Positions 1 to 5,521 of a stretch of DNA of 6,427 bases are shown here, piece after piece. Below the pieces are notes generated by a model that saw only the letters and a list, made by a program, of their open reading frames with translations, ran no database searches and had not been told where the DNA came from. The DNA is taken from contig JAFTMP010000284.1 of assembly GCA_017452335.1 (NCBI GenBank), forward strand, positions 1 to 6,427, in the 5' to 3' direction. The position numbers were made by a program, and so were the translations under genes. Position 1 is the first letter of the stretch. Every line of letters begins with the position of its first letter. The DNA comes from Clostridia bacterium. GTDB taxonomy: Bacteria; Bacillota; Clostridia; Oscillospirales; CAG-272.

Positions 1-182
1 ACATCGCCGAGGCGGCGTACCGCATTGCTTCTGCCTTCTCGGTATTCTATCACGATGACAGAATCCTTTCCGAGGAGGATGTAGCAAAGAAGCAGAACCG
101 TCTTGCCCTTTGCAGACTCACAAGAGATAAGATGATCTTCTTAACAGACCTTTTGGGCATTGAAACGGTTGACGTGATGTAA
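1..182 (+). CDS. argS: Arginyl-tRNA synthetase, C-terminal end (partial)
   Basis: The reading frame is open from base 3 to the TAA at 180-182 and gives 59 residues; the 5' part lies outside the window. The peptide begins IAEAAYRIASAFSVFY, continues through RLALCRLTRDKM and ends LLGIETVDVM. This matches the end of the DALR-type anticodon-binding domain of class I arginyl-tRNA synthetases: a helix with AxAFxxFY, then RLALxxATxxVL, then a terminal LLGIExxxxM. The enzyme charges tRNA-Arg with arginine in the cytosol, and this all-helical domain contacts the tRNA anticodon stem and loop. The last residues, VDVM, differ from the more usual PERM ending but keep the terminal Met. Only the tail is visible, so the call rests on this motif pattern. 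The next gene lies on the same strand 76 bp downstream. Confidence 0.85.
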   Translation, partial: IAEAAYRIASAFSVFYHDDRILSEEDVAKKQNRLALCRLTRDKMIFLTDLLGIETVDVM

Positions 183-191
183 AACTGTAAA

Positions 192-230
192 AAAGCGGAG
201 ATGCCCGCAGGGCATCTCCATAAATGCTTT
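192..230 (+). terminator. Hairpin after argS, weak terminator on plus strand
   Basis: A perfect 10-bp stem, GGAGATGCCC / GGGCATCTCC, spans 197-219 with loop GCA. An outer AAAGC (192-196) can pair with GCTTT (226-230) across a 6-nt bulge. On the plus strand only three T follow, so termination after argS may be partial and could let transcription continue into the peptidase gene. Read on the minus strand the same stem is followed by GCTTTTTT, a classic terminator, but no minus-strand gene leads into it here. Confidence 0.55.
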
Positions 231-245
231 GTAAGGATACCTTAC
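231..245. repeat. Perfect inverted repeat just upstream of the M48 gene RBS
   Basis: GTAAGG (231-236), ATA (237-239), CCTTAC (240-245) form a 6-bp perfect palindrome with a 3-nt spacer. It ends 2 bp before the ribosome binding site of the peptidase gene. It could be a small leader hairpin or a protein-binding site; the sequence cannot decide between them. No clear promoter is visible between argS and this gene. Confidence 0.4.
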
Positions 246-247
246 AG

Positions 248-253
248 AAAGGG
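248..253 (+). promoter_or_regulatory. Ribosome binding site for the M48 peptidase
   Basis: AAAGGG lies 5 nt before the ATG at 259 and fixes this start. No upstream in-frame start has a comparable site. Confidence 0.7.
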
Positions 254-258
254 ATATT

Positions 259-2304
259 ATGCAACAAACAAAAAAGACAGTTGGTCAGATCCTGCGGCTT
301 CTCGGTGCCATTTTGTTGGTATCGGCAATGGGCGTCGGCGGTATTTTTGCGGGCGCTGACCTGCCCGAGGCAGTGAAGAACGGCTGTGGCATCGGTGCGC
401 TGGCGGCACTGATTTTGCTGGGCGTTCTTCTGATTGCCAGTGTGATCGGTGCGCAGTTTTATAAAAAAAGCATGAAGCTGAGCGTGAAGGAACAACAGGA
501 ATATTTTCTTTCCCGCAAGAGCGAGGCGGAACAGGATCTTGACAAAGTGGTTCAAAAGATCGTGCTGTTGCGCCGTTTGATGAAGGGTTTTGCCCTTTTT
601 CTGTTGTTTTTTGCGCTGGCGTTTTCCTTCTTATCCGGAATCGGCGGGGCTGATTCCTTCAGCGCCCTTTCGCTCTTTCCCGTATATCTTTGCTACGGAG
701 CACTTTCGAGACTGTTTCCGCACCGCGAGAAATTCAAGTTTGAGGGCTACTGCGCAGAGAAGGATTACCCGGAGATCCATGCCCTTGCCCATAAGGCGGC
801 AAAGGCTCTGAATATGGATGGCAAGATCCGCATCGTCTTTTTAAACGATTGCAACGCGGGCATTGCCAAGATCGGGGATACCTATTCCTTACAGCTCGGG
901 GTCAATCTGCTTGACGTCATGAGCAGTGACGAGCTTTATCAGATCCTGCTTCATGAATTTGCCCATCTGACCAAGGACGGCAACCCCACGGACAAGGAAT
1001 ATGCCCTTTTTGCCGACCTTGCCGAAGGGGACGGCTCGGTGTTTAGTCGGTTGACCAATATTTTGTTTTCCCTGCCCGATACTTTTTATATTTTTGAGTA
1101 TTATATTTACCGTCTCTCTGCCTCTGTTTTCATCGAGGAGCGTGCCGACCGTGCCATTCTTGAAAAGGGCGACCCGCAGACTGCCGTGAACGGTATGGCG
1201 AAGTTAGGCTACAACAATCTTTTTGAAAAGGAGCTGCATCGCTTCATTGACGATCACTACTATTCTGCCGAACAGCCAAGAGAAAATACCTGCCAGGTGG
1301 TAAATGAGGCACTGCGCCGTGCCATCATCGAAAGAGGCGCCTTTTATAAAGAGCTTCTTTTAAAGGAGATCCAGCCCCGCTCGGCATCCCACCCCATCTT
1401 CCGTTTGCGTATGCAGGCGCTGGGTGTGAAGGATTTTGAGGTGCGCCTGCCCGACCACACCGATGCCTACGGACAGGAATGTAAAAAGGCGGCGCAGGAG
1501 CTGTCCAAGGAGATCGCCGAGACGATCAAGGACGATTATGCGCAGGTCAGAGAAGAGCGCTACGTCAAGCCCCTTGCTATTATTGAGGAATACAGAAAGA
1601 GCGGACAGACGCTCACTGCCGAGGAGGCGCGTCCCGTCTTTGATGCGCTGATGGCTTTTAGTTATTACGATGAAGCGGAGGCGCTGTGTGACAGGCTTCT
1701 TCAAACCACCGAAAACCACTTTGCCACCGCTCATGCACTGTATACCAAGGGCTGTATTCTGCTGGGAAGATATGACAAGCAGGGCATTGACTTTCTTTAT
1801 GAGGCGATGGACATCAATCACAATTATGTGGAGGAGGGTCTTTCCATGATCGGGGAGTTTTGCTGTACCACGGGCGATGAGCAAGGACTGGAGACATATC
1901 GGGAACGGGCTCTGTTTTTGGGTCAAAAGCAGATCGACGAGGTGAGCCACACAGGCGAGCTGACCGTGAAGGACCGTCTTGTTGCAGAAACCATGCCGAA
2001 GGAAATGCTTGAGGACATTCTTGCCTTTATCAAGAAATCCGATGAAGGGGTGCTCAGTGAGGTGCATTTGGTGCGCAAGCTGATCACCGATGACTATTTC
2101 TGCAGCTTCTTCATCCTGCACTTCAAAAAAGATGCCGAAGAGGAAAAGATGGCGCGGGTCTATGACAAGATCTTCAACCATTTAGACACCCGCCCCGAGG
2201 ATTGGCAGTTTTCGCTTTTCGTTTACGATGAATCGCTAAAGCAGGTAATGGCAAAGATCGAAAAGATCAAGGGCACAAAGGTGTTCTCTGCCGATGAACC
2301 CTAA
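259..2304 (+). CDS. Membrane-anchored M48-family zinc metallopeptidase with TPR-like C-terminal region
   Basis: A 681-residue protein. The zinc-binding motif HEFAH is at 232-236 (H232 and H236 as ligands, E233 catalytic). The third-ligand motif EERAD is at 293-297 (E293 ligand). A SHPIFRLRMQALG segment at 377-389 matches the conserved HP-x-x-x-x-R motif after the M48 active site. The N-terminus has two hydrophobic pairs, about 10-31 with 43-66 and 109-128 with 133-150. They are joined by a charged, probably coiled-coil stretch (75-108). By the positive-inside rule this puts the catalytic domain in the cytosol, as in HtpX. A further hydrophobic stretch (261-291) lies between the zinc motifs and may dip into the membrane. 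Residues ~455-555 look like degenerate TPR helices (DEAEALCDRLL, GIDFLYEAMDINHNY). M48 enzymes degrade or process membrane proteins; the substrate here is unknown. It is about twice the length of HtpX. All zinc ligands are intact, so activity is expected. Catalytic class is sure, biological role is not. Confidence 0.9.
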   Translation: MQQTKKTVGQILRLLGAILLVSAMGVGGIFAGADLPEAVKNGCGIGALAALILLGVLLIASVIGAQFYKKSMKLSVKEQQEYFLSRKSEAEQDLDKVVQKIVLLRRLMKGFALFLLFFALAFSFLSGIGGADSFSALSLFPVYLCYGALSRLFPHREKFKFEGYCAEKDYPEIHALAHKAAKALNMDGKIRIVFLNDCNAGIAKIGDTYSLQLGVNLLDVMSSDELYQILLHEFAHLTKDGNPTDKEYALFADLAEGDGSVFSRLTNILFSLPDTFYIFEYYIYRLSASVFIEERADRAILEKGDPQTAVNGMAKLGYNNLFEKELHRFIDDHYYSAEQPRENTCQVVNEALRRAIIERGAFYKELLLKEIQPRSASHPIFRLRMQALGVKDFEVRLPDHTDAYGQECKKAAQELSKEIAETIKDDYAQVREERYVKPLAIIEEYRKSGQTLTAEEARPVFDALMAFSYYDEAEALCDRLLQTTENHFATAHALYTKGCILLGRYDKQGIDFLYEAMDINHNYVEEGLSMIGEFCCTTGDEQGLETYRERALFLGQKQIDEVSHTGELTVKDRLVAETMPKEMLEDILAFIKKSDEGVLSEVHLVRKLITDDYFCSFFILHFKKDAEEEKMARVYDKIFNHLDTRPEDWQFSLFVYDESLKQVMAKIEKIKGTKVFSADEP

Positions 2305-2317
2305 AGTGTTATAACAA

Positions 2318-2362
2318 AACCACGGCGATCCGCTTTTTGCGGATCGCCGTGGTTGTTTTTTT
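2318..2362. terminator. Strong bidirectional Rho-independent terminator
   Basis: A perfect 16-bp stem (2318-2333 with 2339-2354, loop TTTTT) is followed on the plus strand by G and seven T (2356-2362). On the minus strand the stem is followed by TTTTGTT. It lies between convergent genes, 13 bp after the peptidase stop and 8 bp beyond the thioesterase stop. It therefore very likely ends both transcripts. Confidence 0.93.
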
Positions 2363-2370
2363 GGATATTT

Positions 2371-2754
2371 TCAATTTAACTTTTGATAGGTCTTTTCGCT
2401 AAAGCGCTGGGCATTGACCAGAAAGCGCTCGTGGACGCAGTGACCGATCTCTCTCTTTTCATCGCTTGCACTGATGTCAAAGACGATCTTTCGTCCTTCC
2501 CACGCGGTGACGCGCGCCGTGCAAAAGACCTTCATGCCCACAGGTGTGGCGGCGCTGTGCTGCAGCTGCAGACCCACGCCCACAGAGGTCTGTCCTTCTT
2601 CAAGGGCACCTTCCAGTGCCTTGCAGGCACATTCCTCGCACAGTGCCACAAGGGCGGGGGTGGCAAAGACCTCCAGAGACCCACTGCCCATAGCTTTGGC
2701 AGTGAGCTCGGGGGTAACGGTTTTTTCAAGCGTTGCGCTGTAAGTGTTGTTCAT
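2371..2754 (-). CDS. FlK-like hot-dog thioesterase
   Basis: A 127-residue cytosolic protein starting at ATG 2754, chosen because AAGGA lies 7 nt upstream. A TTG 16 codons earlier would also be in frame but has no ribosome binding site. The sequence follows the fluoroacetyl-CoA-thioesterase-like (FlK) pattern: FATPALVALCEECA (30-43), EGQTSVGVGLQLQHSAATPVG (53-73) and HERFLV near the end. T32, E40 and H66 have the same spacing (8 and 26 residues) as the catalytic triad T42/E50/H76 of FlK, so thioester hydrolysis is well supported. Fluoroacetyl-CoA specificity is not: most relatives are of unknown acyl-CoA substrate. It is the second gene of the unit headed by the LtaS-like gene, 50 bp downstream of it. 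It ends just before the shared terminator. Fold and class are sure; substrate and reason for co-transcription are unknown. Confidence 0.88.
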   Translation of the reverse strand: MNNTYSATLEKTVTPELTAKAMGSGSLEVFATPALVALCEECACKALEGALEEGQTSVGVGLQLQHSAATPVGMKVFCTARVTAWEGRKIVFDISASDEKREIGHCVHERFLVNAQRFSEKTYQKLN

Positions 2755-2804
2755 GGTGTGTTCCTTGCTTTCATATAAAGAGTTTTTTAAAGGGAATTGC
2801 AATT

Positions 2805-4991
2805 TCAGTCCTCTTGGGAGGGGAGAATTGCCGCGTCATCAAGTGCATTGGCTTCTTCGAGTGCTTCTTGCTCTGCCTTTTGCTCGGCACGCTTTGCCGC
2901 CTCTTCTCGCTCCTCTTTCACCATGTAGCCGAATTCATCGCGCTCCACGATGTAATCGGAGATCTTGTACATCATTTCAATGATCTTGATATCCTCTTCG
3001 TCGGGCGCTTCTCCAATGATGGTGCCGTTGGCAATCAGCGCATAATTCTTATCGGTGTTGACCAGCACCTTACCCATGGCGAAGGAATACTCCTTTTCGT
3101 CTACACCCAGTAAATAAAGCAGTGTGGGCATAATGTCGCTCTGTCCGCCGGGCACTTCAAAGGTTTTTCCTTCGGTCTTGCCCGAAGGATCGTAGATGAT
3201 CAGCGGTACAGAATGATATTTCGGCTCCTCAATGAAGGCGTAGTCTTCAAAGTGCTCGCCGATGTTTTCTGCATCGGCAGGGAAATACTTGTGAATACCC
3301 TGGTGGTCACCGTAAATAAGCACTACTGTGTCCTCAAGCAGTCCCTGCTGTTCTGCCTTTTCAAGGAAGATGCCGATCTGTGCATCCACATAATGCAGGG
3401 TGTTGAGATAATGGAAGGTCTTGCTGTTTGCCACCACGCGATCGGAGGGGGTGGGCAGACAGTATTCGTTAGGAATGGGATTGCGGTTTTCTTCGTTGGA
3501 CAGATTGTCGTAGCGGAAGGGGGTGTGGCTGGAGCAGAGGATGATCTGTGTAAAGAAGTTATCGTCGCTCTGCAACTGCTTTTCAAGGTCGCTCAGCACA
3601 AAATTGAAGGTGTTTTCATCGGAGGAATAGCGGTAGACCTTTTCCTCGGGAAGCAGTGCCTCGATCATGTGGAAATTGCAGTCGGGATCCTCACCGTCGG
3701 TCACATAACCGAACACATTTTCATAAACGGTGCTGTAGGGCCATACGCTGGTGGGACCCGAGCCGTTATAGTAGTAGGTGCCATAGCCCATGTTTCGAAG
3801 GATCGTGGGCATGGAGGGCAGAAGTTTGTCTTTATAGGTGCGGAAAAAGACGTTGCTTGTGGGCAGGAGGGAGGTGTTGATCATCAGATCGCAGTCGGAG
3901 CTGTTGCCCGATTTTACCTGGTCGTAAATGTTGGGGAAATAAAGGGATGAGCCCTCCTTGCCGATGAGCTTGTTCAAATTGGGCATGATCTCCACGCCCT
4001 CCACCGACTGCCCCAGAACCGAGTTTTCAAGAGACTCCACTTGAATAAGGATCACGTTTTTGTCTTTGAAGATGCCCGCGTATTCGTTATCGGGCAGACG
4101 GCTGTTGTATTTGAAAAATGCTTCGATCAGCTCTCTTTGACGGCGCTCCTCCTCGGTCTCCTCTTCATCGGGCGAGGCGTTGGGATCCTCTGTTCTGGTC
4201 GCCTCCACCCGATCCTCTACCACGTCCACGATGTTTGCGATGTGATAGCCGATGGGGGTGAAATAGAAGACGGTGTTGTGGGTGTATGCCGAGTCGTAAA
4301 TGTCATAGTAGGCATCGGCAGAGGCGCCCAGCGCGTGCAGGGCAGGTAAAAAGAGCAGTATTGCGGCGCAAAGCGCACCAAGAGAAAGGGTACGCAGTGC
4401 CCGATAGCGCAGGGTGCGGTCAAAGAAGAAGGAAATGCGCTTCTTTTGGTTTTGGATCTTTCGGCGCAGAGCCCCTGCGTTCTTGTAAAACTTGCGGAAG
4501 AACGCGAAAAGAAGGAGCAGTGCGTAGTCTACAAAGTACAGCACGTCATAGCCCGAGATCATGCTCAAAATGGAATCGGAAAGGGCATCCGTTCCCGCAC
4601 TGCTATCCTCACCCGTCACGGCGGAGAGAATGGAAATGGAGGGAATTTCGGAAAAACCTCTGTAATAATAGCAGTCTACAATGACCAGCACCGTCATGAG
4701 CAGACTGATGACCATGCCGTATCCGATCTTGGCTCCGCTTTTCTTAAAAAGAAAGGTGGGGCATAAGAGAAGCAGCGTGGTAACGATGCTGAAAAACAGC
4801 CCGGCAAGCAGAATAGAGAAGGAGATCTGAAAGTGGGGCTTGTAGCTGTTGGTGCCCGAAATGAACATTTGCAACAGCAGATTTTTAAAAATAGTACCCA
4901 AAAACAAAAGCGGCAAAACCACATGATGGGCAGGACAGGTCTTTAAAAATATAAGACATTTATTGAATTTTTCTTTGAAAGTGTGAAGCAT
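2805..4991 (-). CDS. LtaS-family phosphoglycerol transferase / sulfatase-fold membrane protein
   Basis: A 728-residue protein from ATG 4991, with AAAGGG 10 nt upstream; an in-frame TTG at 5021 lacks a ribosome binding site. Five hydrophobic segments (about 25-44, 54-82, 91-108, 148-165, 201-223) precede an extracytoplasmic domain (~311-640), the LtaS topology. Domain landmarks are the metal ligand E319 in ILIQVESLE, MPNLNKLI (336-343), the nucleophile region SGNSSDCD (361-368), W417, H489 in SSHTP, and metal ligands D562-H563 in IYGDHQG. LtaS enzymes transfer glycerol phosphate from phosphatidylglycerol to a growing lipoteichoic acid chain outside the cell. Here the residue aligning with the LtaS catalytic Thr appears to be Ser364, and the WNR motif reads WPY. 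It may therefore be a divergent phosphoglycerol or phosphoethanolamine transferase. An acidic linker (~270-290) precedes the domain, and a Glu/Ala-rich, probably helical tail (~693-728) follows it. It is first in an operon with the thioesterase. Family is sure, exact substrate is not. Confidence 0.9.
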   Translation of the reverse strand: MLHTFKEKFNKCLIFLKTCPAHHVVLPLLFLGTIFKNLLLQMFISGTNSYKPHFQISFSILLAGLFFSIVTTLLLLCPTFLFKKSGAKIGYGMVISLLMTVLVIVDCYYYRGFSEIPSISILSAVTGEDSSAGTDALSDSILSMISGYDVLYFVDYALLLLFAFFRKFYKNAGALRRKIQNQKKRISFFFDRTLRYRALRTLSLGALCAAILLFLPALHALGASADAYYDIYDSAYTHNTVFYFTPIGYHIANIVDVVEDRVEATRTEDPNASPDEEETEEERRQRELIEAFFKYNSRLPDNEYAGIFKDKNVILIQVESLENSVLGQSVEGVEIMPNLNKLIGKEGSSLYFPNIYDQVKSGNSSDCDLMINTSLLPTSNVFFRTYKDKLLPSMPTILRNMGYGTYYYNGSGPTSVWPYSTVYENVFGYVTDGEDPDCNFHMIEALLPEEKVYRYSSDENTFNFVLSDLEKQLQSDDNFFTQIILCSSHTPFRYDNLSNEENRNPIPNEYCLPTPSDRVVANSKTFHYLNTLHYVDAQIGIFLEKAEQQGLLEDTVVLIYGDHQGIHKYFPADAENIGEHFEDYAFIEEPKYHSVPLIIYDPSGKTEGKTFEVPGGQSDIMPTLLYLLGVDEKEYSFAMGKVLVNTDKNYALIANGTIIGEAPDEEDIKIIEMMYKISDYIVERDEFGYMVKEEREEAAKRAEQKAEQEALEEANALDDAAILPSQED

Positions 4992-5023
4992 TTTTAGATA
5001 TCCCTTTACCAAAATCGACAATT

Positions 5024-5044
5024 GCGGGTTTTTACCCGTTTTTT
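5024..5044. other. Small hairpin in the 5' leader of the LtaS-like gene
   Basis: CGGGT (5025-5029), TTTT, ACCCG (5034-5038) form a short perfect stem. It lies between the promoter and the ribosome binding site of the minus-strand gene. On the plus strand it is followed by six T and looks like a weak terminator, but no plus-strand gene leads into it. In the minus-strand mRNA it is a small leader hairpin with an A-rich loop, of unknown role. Confidence 0.4.
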
Positions 5045-5071
5045 ACTTGTTTTATGTGCTCAATCACCATT

Positions 5072-5100
5072 ATTATACCATAATTTTGTGAATTTTTCAA
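5072..5100 (-). promoter_or_regulatory. Sigma-A promoter of the LtaS-like/thioesterase operon
   Basis: On the minus strand TTGAAA (5100-5095) is followed by a 17-bp spacer and a perfect TATAAT (5077-5072). Transcription should start near 5065, giving a leader of about 75 nt before the ATG at 4991. The -35 box sits only about 8 bp beyond the inverted-repeat end of the structured element upstream. Confidence 0.88.
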
Positions 5101-5126
5101 GTCACGAAAAAAGCGCCCTTGATCAT

Positions 5127-5156
5127 GGCGTGATACTCTTAACGGAGTATCACGCC
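5127..5156. repeat. 12-bp hairpin at the left of the element
   Basis: GGCGTGATACTC (5127-5138), loop TTAACG, GAGTATCACGCC (5145-5156) form a perfect stem. The arms carry GTGATACT and AGTATCAC, one base different from the octamer GTGATATT and its complement that punctuate the neighbouring array. No T-run follows, so it is not an ordinary terminator. Confidence 0.85.
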
Positions 5157-5164
5157 AGTTCTAT

Positions 5165-5338
5165 TCGCTGCACTCACAAGGTGAGTGCAGGCGAGTGATA
5201 TTGCTTTGCAGTGATATTTGGACTTCGTCCAAGTGCTATTCGCTGCACTTACGCTGTAAGTGCGGCGAGTTTAGAGGCGAATAGAATACCACTGAAGCCG
5301 TAGGCTTCAATATCACTTTTGCGCAGCAAAAATATCAC
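5165..5338. repeat. Symmetric octamer/hairpin array
   Basis: Octamers GTGATATT (5195-5202, 5211-5218) and GTGCTATT (5233-5240) lie on the left. AATACCAC (5285-5292) and AATATCAC (5309-5316, 5331-5338) lie on the right. Between them sit small palindromes: TGC-TTT-GCA (5202-5210), TTGGAC-TTC-GTCCAA (5218-5232), TGAAGCC-GTA-GGCTTCA (5293-5309) and TTTTGC-GCA-GCAAAA (5317-5331). Two larger related hairpins lie at 5165-5194 and 5240-5268. A further pair, CTATTCGC (5236-5243) and GCGAATAG (5277-5284), encloses the second large hairpin. Left and right octamers can pair outside-in, giving a branched structure with side hairpins. No open reading frame fits this pattern. Confidence 0.8.
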
Positions 5339-5340
5339 AT

Positions 5341-5404
5341 AAAAAAGCAGAAAAGAGAGAGTTTTACAGAATTCTAATTCCGCATTACTCTCTCTTCTGT
5401 TTTT
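5341..5404. terminator. Bidirectional terminator downstream of the glycosidase-like gene
   Basis: The arms at 5348-5362 (CAGAAAAGAGAGAGT) and 5387-5399 (ACTCTCTCTTCTG) pair with a 2-nt bulge around a 24-nt loop. On the minus strand the stem is followed by C and six T (complement of 5341-5346); on the plus strand by TTTTT (5400-5404). It lies about 120 bp after the stop of the minus-strand gene ending at 5522, and is the first good terminator for that transcript. Confidence 0.75.
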
Positions 5405-5416
5405 ATCGCCAGTTTC

Positions 5417-5435
5417 GCATTTGTAATACAAATGC
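5417..5435. repeat. 8-bp perfect hairpin
   Basis: GCATTTGT (5417-5424), AAT, ACAAATGC (5428-5435) form a perfect short stem inside the structured element. It has no adjacent T-run and no known role. Confidence 0.7.
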
Positions 5436-5521
5436 ACGGGTCTTGCCCATACCCCTATTTCGAATTCTTCGATGAGGACAACAGCCAATAGCCAAGGGCG
5501 CTTTTGCCAAAAAGTATATTT

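Larger units (their letters stand above)
5109..5505. repeat. Structured non-coding element bounded by 12-bp inverted repeats
   Basis: AAAAGCGCCCTT (5109-5120) and AAGGGCGCTTTT (5494-5505) are perfect inverse complements, and they enclose almost the whole gap between two minus-strand genes. Inside are a 12-bp hairpin (5127-5156), an octamer/hairpin array (5165-5338), a bidirectional terminator (5341-5404), another 8-bp hairpin (5417-5435) and a plainer stretch (5436-5493). No convincing coding region is present. Terminal inverted repeats plus dense internal palindromes suggest a MITE-like or other non-autonomous repeat. No target-site duplication is evident, so mobility is inferred, not shown. 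The inverted repeat could alternatively be a long-range closing stem of an RNA. Confidence 0.55.

Noticed and set aside
118..555. 145-codon minus-strand reading frame
   Set aside because: It overlaps the argS end, the leader hairpins and the peptidase start. It has no motif and runs through the terminator-like stem.
1360..2181. 273-codon minus-strand reading frame
   Set aside because: It lies wholly antisense to the M48 peptidase, whose motifs are intact. Its translation shows no recognisable domain.
2371..2754. Naming the thioesterase a fluoroacetyl-CoA thioesterase (flK)
   Set aside because: The triad spacing fits the family. The specificity of FlK depends on additional residues and a fluoroacetate context that are not shown here.
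3213..3950. 245-codon plus-strand reading frame
   Set aside because: It is antisense to the LtaS-like gene, where all sulfatase-fold motifs are in the other strand. It is a codon-bias shadow.
5165..5338. CRISPR array
   Set aside because: The repeats are only 8 bp, change orientation halfway, and the intervals are palindromes of uneven length (about 7-16 bp). No cas gene is nearby.
5249..5488. Minus-strand 79-codon frame inside the structured element
   Set aside because: It runs through the bidirectional terminator and the octamer/hairpin array and has no good ribosome binding site. The constraint seen there is on pairing, not on protein.
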